The notes below the pieces were generated by a model. That model searched no databases. It was not told the DNA's origin and worked only from the letters and a program-made list of their open reading frames with translations. From NCBI GenBank assembly GCA_031556405.1, contig JAVBTC010000091.1, positions 1 to 28,777 on the forward strand: a stretch of DNA of 28,777 nucleotides, in the 5' to 3' direction. Shown in pieces: positions 1 through 9,923 of the stretch; within the stretch, counting starts at the first letter, position 1; every line of letters begins with the position of its first letter. The translations under genes and the position numbers were made by a program. Source of the DNA: WQZF01 sp031556405. GTDB lineage: Bacteria; Pseudomonadota; Gammaproteobacteria; Burkholderiales; Rhodocyclaceae.

Positions 1-2527
1 CTTCGACCCGATGGGCGTGCATACCGGCGATTCGATCACCGTGGCGCCGGTGCAGACACTCACCGACAAGGAATATCAACTCGTCCGCAACGCGTCGATC
101 GCGGTGCTGCGCGAAATCGGCGTCGATACCGGCGGTTCCAACGTGCAGTTCGCGCTCGACCCGGACAGCGGGCGGATGATCGTGATCGAAATGAACCCGC
201 GCGTTTCCCGTTCTTCCGCGCTGGCCTCGAAGGCCACCGGCTTCCCGATCGCCAAGGTCGCCGCGAAGCTGGCGGTGGGCTACACGCTGGACGAACTCGC
301 CAACGAAATCACCGGCGGCAAGACGCCGGCGTCGTTCGAGCCCTCGATCGACTATGTCGTCACCAAGGTGCCGCGTTTCGCGTTCGAGAAATTCCCGCAG
401 GCCGATGCGCATCTGACGACGCAGATGAAATCGGTCGGCGAAGTGATGGCGATCGGCCGCACCTTCCAGGAATCGCTGCAGAAAGCCCTGCGCGGCCTGG
501 AGGTCGGCGTCGACGGCTTCGACGAGAAGACGAAGGATCGCGAAACGATCGAAACCGAACTGGCCGAACCCGGCCCCGACCGTCTCTGGTACATCGCCGA
601 CGCTTTCCGCGCCGGCATGACGCTCGACGAAATCCATCGCCTGACGCGCATCGACCCCTGGTTCCTGGCGCAGGTCGAGGATCTGCACCGCATCGAGGAA
701 GAACTGCGCGGACGCGCCACAAAAGTGAAAGATCCGCTGCAGGCGCTGCAGAAACTTTCGCGCGATGAAATGTATTACCTGAAGCGCGCCGGCTTTTCCG
801 ACAAGCGCCTGGCGACGCTGCTGCAGACGACACAGACGGCGGTGCGCACGCAGCGGCACGAACTCGGCGTGCGCCCGGTGTACAAGCGCGTCGATACCTG
901 CGCCGGCGAATTCGCCACCGATACCGCCTACATGTATTCGGCCTATGAGGAGGAATGCGAGGCGGCGCCGAGCAACCGGAAGAAGATCATGGTGCTCGGC
1001 GGCGGCCCGAACCGCATCGGTCAGGGGATCGAATTCGACTACTGCTGCGTGCACGCGGCGCTGGCGATGCGCGAGGACGGCTTCGAGACCATCATGGTCA
1101 ACTGCAACCCGGAAACGGTTTCCACCGACTACGACACGTCCGACCGGCTCTACTTCGAGCCGCTGACGCTGGAAGACGTGCTCGAAATCGTCGCCGTCGA
1201 AAAACCGCAGGGCGTGATCGTGCAGTACGGCGGCCAGACGCCGCTGAAGCTGGCGCGCGACCTGGAAGCCAACGGCGTGCCGATCATCGGCACCTCGCCC
1301 GACATGATCGACGCCGCCGAGGACCGCGAACGCTTCCAGAAGCTGCTTCACGGCCTGGGCCTGAAGCAGCCGCCGAACCGTACCGCGCGCACCGAGGCCG
1401 AGGCGCTGAAGCTCGCGGCCGAGATCGGTTATCCGCTCGTCGTGCGCCCTTCCTACGTGCTCGGAGGCCGGGCGATGGAAATCGTCCACGACGAACGCGA
1501 CCTCGAACGCTACATGCGCGAGGCGGTGAAAGTGTCGAACGATTCGCCGGTGCTGCTCGACCACTTCCTCAACGAAGCCTGCGAGGTCGACGTCGACGCG
1601 CTTTCCGACGGCGCCGACGTGATCATCGGCGGCGTCATGGAACACATCGAACAGGCCGGCGTGCATTCCGGCGATTCCGCCTGCTCGCTGCCGCCCTACT
1701 CGCTCTCGCGCGAAATCCAGGACGAACTGCGCCGGCAGACACGGCTGATGGCCCAGGCGCTGAACGTCGTCGGGCTGATGAACGTCCAGTTCGCGATCCA
1801 GAACGACACCGTCTATGTGCTTGAAGTCAATCCGCGCGCCTCGCGCACCGTGCCCTTCGTTTCCAAGGCCACGGGGCTGCCGCTGGCGAAGATCGCGGCG
1901 CGCTGCATGGCCGGAAAGAGCCTGAAGAGCCAGGGCGTCGAGGGAGAAGTGATTCCGCCCTATTTCTCGGTCAAGGAAGCGGTATTCCCGTTCTCCAAAT
2001 TCCCCGGCGTCGACACCATTCTTGGCCCGGAAATGAAATCGACCGGCGAAGTGATGGGCGTCGGCGCGACCTTCGCCGAAGCCTTCGTGAAAAGCCAGCT
2101 TGCCGCCAACGTACGCCTGCCCGCTTCCGGCAACGTTTTCATCAGCGTCAGGAACAGCGACAAAAAGAAGGTGGTCGACGTCGCGCGCGACCTCAAGGCC
2201 GCCGGACTTTCGCTCTACGCCACGCGCGGCACGGCATCGCAGATCGCCGCCGCCGGCATTCCCGTGACCACGGTCAACAAGGTGACCGAGGGACGTCCGC
2301 ATATCGTCGACATGATCAAGAACAACGAAATTGCGCTGATCATCAACACCGTCGACGAAAAGGCGCAGGCGATCGCCGATTCGCGCTCGATCCGCACCTC
2401 CGGCCTGGCGGCGCGGATCACGATCTTCACGACGATCTGGGGCGCCGAGGCGGCGGGCGAAGGCATCAAGAACCGCAGCGAGCTATCCATCGCCTCATTG
2501 CAGGAACTGCACGCGCGGCTGAATTAG
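1..2527 (+). CDS. carB: Carbamoyl-phosphate synthase large subunit, C-terminal part (5' end outside window)
   Basis: The large subunit of carbamoyl-phosphate synthase makes carbamoyl phosphate from bicarbonate, ATP and ammonia for pyrimidine and arginine synthesis in the cytosol. The frame is open from base 2 (Phe-Asp-Pro-Met-Gly-Val-His-Thr-Gly-Asp-Ser), which aligns near residue 235 of E. coli CarB, so roughly the first quarter is missing because of the window edge. Visible parts are the end of the first ATP-grasp domain (EMNPRVSRSSALASKATGFP), the oligomerisation region, the second ATP-grasp half beginning at KIMVLGGGPNRIGQGIEFDY, its repeat of the NPRASRTVPFVSKATG motif, and the C-terminal MGS-like allosteric domain (NKVTEGRPHIVDMIKN). 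The match to E. coli CarB is close along the whole stretch. The gene ends with TAG about 150 bp before greA. Confidence 0.98.
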   Translation, partial: FDPMGVHTGDSITVAPVQTLTDKEYQLVRNASIAVLREIGVDTGGSNVQFALDPDSGRMIVIEMNPRVSRSSALASKATGFPIAKVAAKLAVGYTLDELANEITGGKTPASFEPSIDYVVTKVPRFAFEKFPQADAHLTTQMKSVGEVMAIGRTFQESLQKALRGLEVGVDGFDEKTKDRETIETELAEPGPDRLWYIADAFRAGMTLDEIHRLTRIDPWFLAQVEDLHRIEEELRGRATKVKDPLQALQKLSRDEMYYLKRAGFSDKRLATLLQTTQTAVRTQRHELGVRPVYKRVDTCAGEFATDTAYMYSAYEEECEAAPSNRKKIMVLGGGPNRIGQGIEFDYCCVHAALAMREDGFETIMVNCNPETVSTDYDTSDRLYFEPLTLEDVLEIVAVEKPQGVIVQYGGQTPLKLARDLEANGVPIIGTSPDMIDAAEDRERFQKLLHGLGLKQPPNRTARTEAEALKLAAEIGYPLVVRPSYVLGGRAMEIVHDERDLERYMREAVKVSNDSPVLLDHFLNEACEVDVDALSDGADVIIGGVMEHIEQAGVHSGDSACSLPPYSLSREIQDELRRQTRLMAQALNVVGLMNVQFAIQNDTVYVLEVNPRASRTVPFVSKATGLPLAKIAARCMAGKSLKSQGVEGEVIPPYFSVKEAVFPFSKFPGVDTILGPEMKSTGEVMGVGATFAEAFVKSQLAANVRLPASGNVFISVRNSDKKKVVDVARDLKAAGLSLYATRGTASQIAAAGIPVTTVNKVTEGRPHIVDMIKNNEIALIINTVDEKAQAIADSRSIRTSGLAARITIFTTIWGAEAAGEGIKNRSELSIASLQELHARLN

Positions 2528-2566
2528 CGCCGGAGTCCAGACAGAAATGGTCGGGCGAGGCTGGGC

Positions 2567-2572
2567 TATAAT
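2567..2572 (+). promoter_or_regulatory. Candidate -10 box of a greA promoter
   Basis: A perfect TATAAT lies 40 bp after the carB stop and about 120 bp before the greA start. No good -35 box is present at the usual spacing; CAGACA at 2538-2543 is 23 bp away, which is too far. If used, transcription would start near 2579, just where the leader dyad described below begins. Assignment rests on the -10 match and position only. Confidence 0.4.
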
Positions 2573-2580
2573 CCGCATTC

Positions 2581-2671
2581 CGGTCTGGCCGCTCCGTCGA
2601 TAGCCGTGTTTTGTCCAGACCGCACGATAAATTACCGGATGAAGGACACGCAGAAGTAACTGCGTGTCCTT
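2581..2671 (+). promoter_or_regulatory. Structured greA leader with two dyads
   Basis: Two inverted repeats lie between carB and greA. The outer one pairs CGGTCTGG (2581-2588) with CCAGACCG (2615-2622). The second is a perfect 12-bp stem, AAGGACACGCAG (2642-2653) with its complement at 2660-2671, around a 6-nt loop, ending 21 nt before the greA ATG. There is only a short T stretch after it, so a simple rho-independent terminator for carB is not certain. In E. coli the greA leader is known to contain terminators that yield the GraL small RNAs; a comparable attenuator here is inference. Confidence 0.5.
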
Positions 2672-2692
2672 TGCCATTGTTTGGTGCATGAA

Positions 2693-3169
2693 ATGAGTAA
2701 AGTCCCCTTGACCGTCAGCGGTGCCGAAAAACTGCGCGCCGAGTTGCAACGTTTGAAAACGCAGGAGCGCCCCAGCGTCATCGCCGCCATCGCCGAAGCG
2801 CGCTCACACGGCGACCTGTCGGAAAACGCCGAATACGACGCCGCCAAGGAGCGGCAGGGCTTCATCGAGGGCCGCATCCAGGAACTCGAAAGCAAGCTCT
2901 CTCGGGCGCAGATCATCGATCCGAAACTGCTCGACGCCGACGGCCGCTGCGTTTTTGGCGCCACGGTGACACTGGAAGAACAGGAAAGCGGTTCCACCGT
3001 CCGCTATCAGATCGTCGGAGAGGATGAGGCCGAGATCAAGGACGGCAAGATCTCGGTAAATTCCCCGCTGGCGCGGGCGCTGATCGGCAAATACTCGGGC
3101 GATATCGCCCAGGTCGAAGCGCCGGGCGGATTGCGCGAATACGAAATCATCGACATCGTTTACGAATAA
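2693..3169 (+). CDS. greA: Transcription elongation factor GreA
   Basis: GreA binds the secondary channel of RNA polymerase and stimulates cleavage of the transcript in backtracked complexes, which rescues stalled elongation. The ATG at 2693 gives MSKVPLTVSGAEKLRAEL and a product of 158 residues, the usual GreA length; an in-frame TTG at 2681 would add four residues without family support. The N-terminal coiled coil carries the tip motif with the acidic pair (GDLSENAEYDAAKERQ, about residues 38-53). The C-terminal FKBP-like domain ends with SPLARALIGKYSGD and EYEIIDIVYE. No strong Shine-Dalgarno is visible; the leader hairpin occupies the region upstream, which may matter for expression. Confidence 0.97.
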   Translation: MSKVPLTVSGAEKLRAELQRLKTQERPSVIAAIAEARSHGDLSENAEYDAAKERQGFIEGRIQELESKLSRAQIIDPKLLDADGRCVFGATVTLEEQESGSTVRYQIVGEDEAEIKDGKISVNSPLARALIGKYSGDIAQVEAPGGLREYEIIDIVYE

Positions 3170-3180
3170 GGAGAGCGGCA

Positions 3181-3675
3181 ATGACCCGGCTGGAACGATT
3201 GCGGCATACGCTACACGCTCTGGCCGACGCGTTCGGCGCGGCGGCGCTGACACTGTGGGTCGGAGGCCTGTGGGCGGTCGGCTATCTGGCGGTACCGATC
3301 TTGTTCGCCGCATTGCCGGACCCGATGCAGGCCGGCGCGATTGCCGGCGACCTGTTCTCCGCGATCGGCACCATCGGCCTTTTCTGCGGCGCCTATCTGC
3401 TGCTCTTTTGCCTGTCGTGCCTGCGCTACGGCGCCGTCCGGAAATGGTGGTTCTGGTTCCTCGTCGCGATGTTCGCGCTGTCGGCGCTGCAGCTTTACGT
3501 GCTGCAGCCGCAGATCGCCGACATCAAGCTTGGATTGAGGAATGCCGATGCCGAAACCATGGCGACGCTGCGCGCGAGTTTTTCGTTCTGGCACGGATTC
3601 GCCAGCATTCTTTACCTGCTGCAAAGTTTGTTGGGATTGTTGCTGGTCGGCCGGGCGAAAAACCTTGGAGAATGA
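3181..3675 (+). CDS. DUF4149 family membrane protein
   Basis: This is a 164-residue integral membrane protein with four hydrophobic segments, at about residues 18-42 (ALTLWVGGLWAVGYLAVPIL), 55-79, 86-104 and 136-158. The pattern fits the DUF4149 family, whose members often sit downstream of greA in betaproteobacteria; the biochemical role is not known. AAGGAG lies seven bases before the ATG, and the gene starts 11 bp after the greA stop, so it is very probably translated from the greA transcript. The order greA-DUF4149-yhbY-rlmE-ftsH is conserved context, which supports the family call more than any single motif. Confidence 0.85.
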   Translation: MTRLERLRHTLHALADAFGAAALTLWVGGLWAVGYLAVPILFAALPDPMQAGAIAGDLFSAIGTIGLFCGAYLLLFCLSCLRYGAVRKWWFWFLVAMFALSALQLYVLQPQIADIKLGLRNADAETMATLRASFSFWHGFASILYLLQSLLGLLLVGRAKNLGE

Positions 3676-3798
3676 CGCTTCCGTTGAAGTACCGGCCCGA
3701 AAAAATTCCACATTGAAAGAATAATGTTTCGCTACCGTAGCCGGTTTAAGCGAAAAATTACTTAACATATTTGGAATTTATCCGCTGCAAAAATTATT

Positions 3799-3814
3799 CC
3801 TTCCGATCGGAAGG
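3799..3814 (-). terminator. Hairpin downstream of yhbY
   Basis: A perfect 16-bp palindrome, CCTTCCGATCGGAAGG, lies between the convergent DUF4149 gene and yhbY, four bases after the yhbY stop. Read on the minus strand it is followed by AATAATTTTT, so it can serve as a factor-independent terminator for yhbY. The T run is interrupted, so efficiency is uncertain. Confidence 0.55.
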
Positions 3815-3818
3815 CACG

Positions 3819-4190
3819 TCATTTCCTGCGGTCGCCCTGATAACTGCGCTTGGTGCGGCGCGGTTCGGCGCGCGGTCTTCGGTTCGGCGCGGCGCTTTTC
3901 TTCTCCGCGTCCGCGGGTTCTTCCTCCGGCCGCCAGAGCACCAGCAGCTTGCCGATATGCTGCACCGGCGCGGCGTGCAGTTGCGCGCAGATTTGCTCCA
4001 GGTACGCGGCGCGTTGTTCGCGGTCGTCGTTGTAGACGCGGACCTTGATCAGTTCATGGCTTTTCAGCGCCAGGTCGATTTCTTTCAACACCGCGTCGGA
4101 AAGCTCGTTCTTGCTGATCGAGACGACCGGTTTCAGGGCATGGGCGCGGGCGCGCAGGGCGCGGCGTTTTTCAGAGGAAATGAGTAACAT
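3819..4190 (-). CDS. yhbY: YhbY family ribosome-associated RNA-binding protein (CRS1-YhbY/CRM domain)
   Basis: YhbY proteins carry a single CRM RNA-binding domain and associate with pre-50S ribosomal particles. The start at 4190 gives MLLISSEKRRALRARAHALK and 123 residues. The CRM domain covers about residues 4-95, with HALKPVVSISKNELSDAVLKE and the HELIKVRVYN strand followed by the IGKLLVLWRP ending. The family's GxxG loop (usually LKPVVxIGKxG) reads SISKNEL here, so that glycine-rich loop is altered. The tail is rich in Arg and Lys, which suits RNA contact. The open frame extends upstream to 4331, but that extension has no family support. It is transcribed divergently from rlmE, the usual betaproteobacterial layout. 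Confidence 0.9.
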   Translation of the reverse strand: MLLISSEKRRALRARAHALKPVVSISKNELSDAVLKEIDLALKSHELIKVRVYNDDREQRAAYLEQICAQLHAAPVQHIGKLLVLWRPEEEPADAEKKSAAPNRRPRAEPRRTKRSYQGDRRK

Positions 4191-4314
4191 CGATGACTTT
4201 CGAAAACAATACGGAAAGTGTGAAATGGCAACGGCGGCGGGAATCGACGCTGTGCCGGAAATCTGAAGCGGGAATTCTAGCGTAAGGGCACGCACTCGAA
4301 CCAGCAAAGCGTGG

Positions 4315-4950
4315 ATGCGCGAACACGTCAACGACCCCTATGTGCAGCGTGCCAAGGAGGAAGGATGGCGTTCGCGCGCGGCGTTCAAATTGATCGAAAT
4401 CGACGCAAAAGACCGGCTGATCGCGCCGGGCGCGACCATTGTCGACCTCGGCGCCGCTCCGGGCGGCTGGTCGCAGGTCGTGGCGCGACGTTTTCAGGAA
4501 CATTCGGCGAAATCCGGAAAAACGGCAAATTCCATATCGGGCCGCATCGTCGCGCTCGACCTCCTGGAAATGGCGCCGCTGCCCGGCGTCGAGTTTCTGC
4601 AAGGCGACTTCCGCGAGGAGGCCACGCTCGCCGAACTGGAACGAATACTGGAAAATGCCCGCGTCGACCTTGTTTTATCGGACATGGCCCCCAACATTTC
4701 GGGTATCGGCCTTTCCGATCAGGCCCGCGTGATGCACCTGGCCGAACTGGCGCTCGAATTCGCCGAACGCTGGCTGCAACCGGAAGGGGCGTTTCTGGTC
4801 AAAGTGTTCCAGGGCAGGGAATACGATGAATTCGTGCGCCGCCTGCGGGCATCCTTTTCCACGGTGGCGACGCGCAAGCCGGAAGCATCGCGCGGACGCA
4901 GCGCGGAAATTTATCTGCTCGGGAAATGTCTCAAGAACCGGGAGGCCTGA
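4315..4950 (+). CDS. rlmE: 23S rRNA (uridine-2'-O)-methyltransferase RlmE (FtsJ/RrmJ)
   Basis: RlmE methylates the 2'-OH of U2552 in the ribosomal A loop late in 50S assembly, using S-adenosylmethionine. The SAM-binding motif is VDLGAAPGGWSQV, and the expected K-D-K-E catalytic set is visible in RSRAAFK, VLSDMAPN, FLVKVFQG and RSAEIYLL. From the first canonical start (ATG 4315) the product has 211 residues. However, conserved family sequence (RTSKAW) lies in frame immediately upstream, and there is no ATG, GTG or TTG before the stop at 4264; a GTA at 4282 sits where a start would be expected. So either the gene uses a non-standard start or it is slightly truncated. No Shine-Dalgarno precedes ATG 4315. 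Confidence 0.92.
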   Translation: MREHVNDPYVQRAKEEGWRSRAAFKLIEIDAKDRLIAPGATIVDLGAAPGGWSQVVARRFQEHSAKSGKTANSISGRIVALDLLEMAPLPGVEFLQGDFREEATLAELERILENARVDLVLSDMAPNISGIGLSDQARVMHLAELALEFAERWLQPEGAFLVKVFQGREYDEFVRRLRASFSTVATRKPEASRGRSAEIYLLGKCLKNREA

Positions 4951-5079
4951 AGGTTTCCGCTGAAGGTTCCCGTATTGCGGCCGAACGTGACTTCCGTCAA
5001 GCGCGGAGCTTGCACTGAGCGTGAATCTGTCTAGAATGGATCGTTTGTCTGAGTTTATTTTGCCGGAAAGAGGCGCGAA

Positions 5080-6966
<1,887 letters not shown>

Positions 6967-6981
6967 GTTTGTCCGACGTTC

Positions 6982-7020
6982 AGCAATAAAAAACGCCGCG
7001 ATGCGGCGTTTTTTATTGCT
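6982..7020. terminator. Bidirectional rho-independent terminator after ftsH
   Basis: A perfect 18-bp stem pairs 6982-6999 with 7003-7020 around the loop GAT. Its GC core is CGCCGC/GCGGCG, flanked by A6 on one side and T6 on the other, so it reads as a terminator on both strands. It ends ftsH 15 bp after the stop and can also stop minus-strand transcription from opgH. Confidence 0.92.
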
Positions 7021-7086
7021 GTCGCGATCTTCAAAAATATCCGAATCTTTTCACTTTTTGAAGAAACGATTCTTTGTTGCAGCTTT

Positions 7087-7114
7087 CTGGATTCCCACCT
7101 GCGCGGGAATCCAG
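7087..7114. repeat. dRS3-like inverted repeat
   Basis: The 20-bp core is ATTCCC, eight bases, GGGAAT, which is the pattern of the Neisseria dRS3 repeat and of similar dispersed repeats in other proteobacteria. Two to four flanking bases on each side also pair (CTGG/CCAG). Related half-sites (GGGAATCC near 7139, ATTCCCACC near 7171) suggest remnants of a larger repeat array in the gap between ftsH and opgH (6967-7254), where no gene is seen. Confidence 0.65.
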
Positions 7115-7254
7115 GGGAATTCATCTGTACGTTATTTTTGGGAATCCCTGTCTGCATTTGTTTGGGCAAAATTCCCACCGGACCTCTCTCTGCCCGGGAA
7201 AGAAGGTTCTGCCGTGCAGGGCTTCACCGCCCCGCCGCAGTAGAAAAACCAAAC

Positions 7255-9846
7255 TCAATCCGTAGCGATATCGTCCGCCGAAATACCGGCGGCGGAACTC
7301 CAGACCGCGTAATGCAGCCGCGACAACAGCGCGGGATCGCTGATCAGGCGATTGCGCTGCTGGTCCGACAACGTATCGACTCCCTGCGTCAGCGCGGTCT
7401 GAAACAATTCCTCGCGCTGCGCCTGCATCGCGGTGGATATTTTCCTGCGAACGGTATGCGTGGCGCAGGTCAGCGCATTGACGAACGGATCGATCACGGC
7501 CTTTTGCACCCCGGAAAAGGAAGGCGCGATTTTGTTGTAATACGCGGTAGCGGCAACGACGGGCGGCATTTCGGTTTCTTCGGGAATCAGAAAGAATCCG
7601 CGTTTCCGCGCGCTCCGGCCCAGCGTGACCCTGCTGGAATAAACGGAGATCGGAATCGAGAACAGCAGGGCGCCGACCACCGGCAGCAGCCACCATAGAA
7701 AAGAAGGATTGAGCCATGCCACGAAGCCGGTCCAGACGACGCCGAGCAGGGTGTGCCACCCATGCCGGCGCAGCGCCTCGCTCCAGGGAGTCTGCGCGTC
7801 CTCGCGCGGCGGCGAGCGCCAGCCGACGGTGACGCCGAACAGCGCGGCGAGCACGAACTGCGTATGAAACAGCATCCGTATCGGCGCCAGCAGCGCCGAC
7901 ATGACGAGTTCTCCCGCCATGCTGAGCACTAGGCGCACTCCTCCGCCGAACGGCCTCGCGTTGCGGCGCATGAGCAGCAGCACGCTGAGAATCTTCGGCA
8001 GGAAAAGACAGACCGCGGTCGCGCCGAACAGGGAAACCGCCCATTCCTCATGCCATTCCGGCCAGATCGGAAACAACTGGTAGGGCGCGACGAAATACTG
8101 CGGCTCGGCCAGCGTGTGCAGCGCCAGCAGCGCGGTGGACAACAGCAGGAAGGCGAACCACAGCGGCGCCGAGAGATACGCCATGGCCCCGGTCACGAAC
8201 ACGGCGCGGTGCGCCGGATGCAGGCCCTTCATGAGAAACAGCCGGAAGTTCATCAGGTTGCCCTGGCACCAGCGGCGGTCGCGCGAGAGCTCGTCGATCA
8301 GGTTGGGCGGCATTTCCTCGTAGCTGCCGGGCAGATCGTAAGCGATCCACACTGCCCAGCCGGCGCGGCGCATCAGCGCGGCCTCGACGAAATCGTGCGA
8401 GAGAATTTCGCCGGCCAGCGCGCCGCGCCCCGGCAGCCGTGCCAGCGCGCAGTGACGCATGAAAGGCGCGACACGGATGATGGCGTTGTGTCCCCAGTAA
8501 TGCGATTCGCCCAACTGCCAGAAATGCAGCCCGGCGGTAAATAACGGACCGTAGACGCAGGTGGCGAACTGCTGCATCCGCGCGTAGAACGTCTCGCGCC
8601 CGGCGGCGCGCGGCGCGGTCTGGATGATGCCCGCGTTGGGATGCGCTTCCGCCAGCCGCACCAGCGCGGTCAGGCATTCTCCGGTCATCACGCTGTCGGC
8701 ATCGAGGACGATCATGTAGCGGTAGTCCTTGCCCCAGCGGCGGCAGAAGTCGGCGACGTTGCCGCTTTTGCGCTTGATGCGGTGCTGCCGCCAGCGGTAG
8801 AAAATGCGGCCGAATCCGTCGAGCGCATGGCAGAGGTCGGCCCAGGCCTCGTTTTCCGCGACCCGGATATCGGGCTCGTAGCTGTCGGAAAGGATGAAGA
8901 AATCGAACCGGTCGAGTTCTCCCGTCTGTTCCAGCGATTCGTAGGTTGCGCGCAGGCCGGCGAAAACGCGCGCGACGTTTTCGTTGCAGATCGGCATGAT
9001 GATCGCGGTACGGGCGCCGGGCGGAATCACATTGCCGACGACCATGTCGCTGTACTTGACCGCCTGTGTGACGGCATAACGGTCGCGGCCGCGCAGCAGC
9101 AATACGAAACCGGCCAATGCGGTCCAGAATCCCGCGGAAATCCAGCCGAACAAAACGGCGAATAAAACGAGGATCGGAATTTCCAGGAATTGACCGCCGT
9201 GGTAGGGAAGGATGCGCACCATGGCGTTGGTGGCGACATAGGTCTGCGCGAGAATCAGCGCCAGCAGTATCAGCCTCCGCCATACCGCCACGCGGTGCCA
9301 GCGCAGCGGCGGCTCCGGCGCCGTCGGAGTGTGGCCGATGCGGCCACCAATGCGGCCGCTGCGGCCGTCATCGTCGCCGGAGGAAGGCGCCATCGATGCG
9401 CGGTGCAGCGGCGGCTGTGTCGCCAGCGCCGCCCGCCTGTGCGCGCCACGGCGCAATGCCGCGGAAAGGCTGTGCCGTGCATCGGGCACGGAGGCGGCCG
9501 GATTTCTCCCGGAAGCCTCGCGATAACGCTGCCGTATCCGCCGGAAAATGGAAACATACGCGGGATCGGGTGGATCGCCGGCACCGCTTCTGTCCCGCGT
9601 GCGACGTTCCCCTCGCGCGCCCGCACGCACGGCCTGATCCGCCTCTTCCTCCGTCGCCCGGCCCGCCAGCAGCCGGTGCAACGATGCCATCATGGCCGCG
9701 GCATCGTGCAATGAATTCTGTGTTTCCCCTTTTCTCCGCAGGCGGGTAAGGAGGTTCTCCTTTTGTTCGGAAGTCAGTGAGAGCCGATCGAGATAATCGG
9801 CACAACGTTCCAGAACATCCTGATCGGAAGGGCGGGTTTCACTCAT
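7255..9846 (-). CDS. opgH: Glucan biosynthesis glucosyltransferase OpgH (MdoH)
   Basis: OpgH is the inner-membrane glycosyltransferase that polymerises UDP-glucose into the beta-1,2-linked backbone of osmoregulated periplasmic glucans. The 863-residue protein has a cytosolic N-terminal region, two membrane helices around residues 190-255, a GT2 catalytic domain (TAIIMPICNENVARV, then LDADSVMTGE with D382 and D384, then DRRWCQGNLMNFRLF near 525) and several C-terminal membrane helices from about 555 to 775. Length and motif order match E. coli OpgH (847 residues). It lies 77 bp downstream of opgG on the same strand, and that spacer contains three copies of a 9-bp repeat. The N-terminal part (about 80-185) is Arg-rich and weakly conserved. 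Confidence 0.96.
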   Translation of the reverse strand: MSETRPSDQDVLERCADYLDRLSLTSEQKENLLTRLRRKGETQNSLHDAAAMMASLHRLLAGRATEEEADQAVRAGARGERRTRDRSGAGDPPDPAYVSIFRRIRQRYREASGRNPAASVPDARHSLSAALRRGAHRRAALATQPPLHRASMAPSSGDDDGRSGRIGGRIGHTPTAPEPPLRWHRVAVWRRLILLALILAQTYVATNAMVRILPYHGGQFLEIPILVLFAVLFGWISAGFWTALAGFVLLLRGRDRYAVTQAVKYSDMVVGNVIPPGARTAIIMPICNENVARVFAGLRATYESLEQTGELDRFDFFILSDSYEPDIRVAENEAWADLCHALDGFGRIFYRWRQHRIKRKSGNVADFCRRWGKDYRYMIVLDADSVMTGECLTALVRLAEAHPNAGIIQTAPRAAGRETFYARMQQFATCVYGPLFTAGLHFWQLGESHYWGHNAIIRVAPFMRHCALARLPGRGALAGEILSHDFVEAALMRRAGWAVWIAYDLPGSYEEMPPNLIDELSRDRRWCQGNLMNFRLFLMKGLHPAHRAVFVTGAMAYLSAPLWFAFLLLSTALLALHTLAEPQYFVAPYQLFPIWPEWHEEWAVSLFGATAVCLFLPKILSVLLLMRRNARPFGGGVRLVLSMAGELVMSALLAPIRMLFHTQFVLAALFGVTVGWRSPPREDAQTPWSEALRRHGWHTLLGVVWTGFVAWLNPSFLWWLLPVVGALLFSIPISVYSSRVTLGRSARKRGFFLIPEETEMPPVVAATAYYNKIAPSFSGVQKAVIDPFVNALTCATHTVRRKISTAMQAQREELFQTALTQGVDTLSDQQRNRLISDPALLSRLHYAVWSSAAGISADDIATD

Positions 9847-9875
9847 GCGAGGAACGGGGAACTCCAGTGGAATGA

Positions 9876-9902
9876 GATTTATGGGATTTATGGGATTTAT
9901 GG
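9876..9902. repeat. Three tandem copies of a 9-bp unit between opgG and opgH
   Basis: GATTTATGG occurs three times head to tail at 9876-9884, 9885-9893 and 9894-9902, followed by a partial AT-rich copy. It sits in the 77-bp spacer between the opgG stop and the opgH start, about 30 bp before the opgH ATG. Such short perfect tandem repeats can change copy number by slippage; an effect on opgH translation is inference. Confidence 0.85.
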
Positions 9903-9923
9903 ATTTTATTCACGGACGCTACG

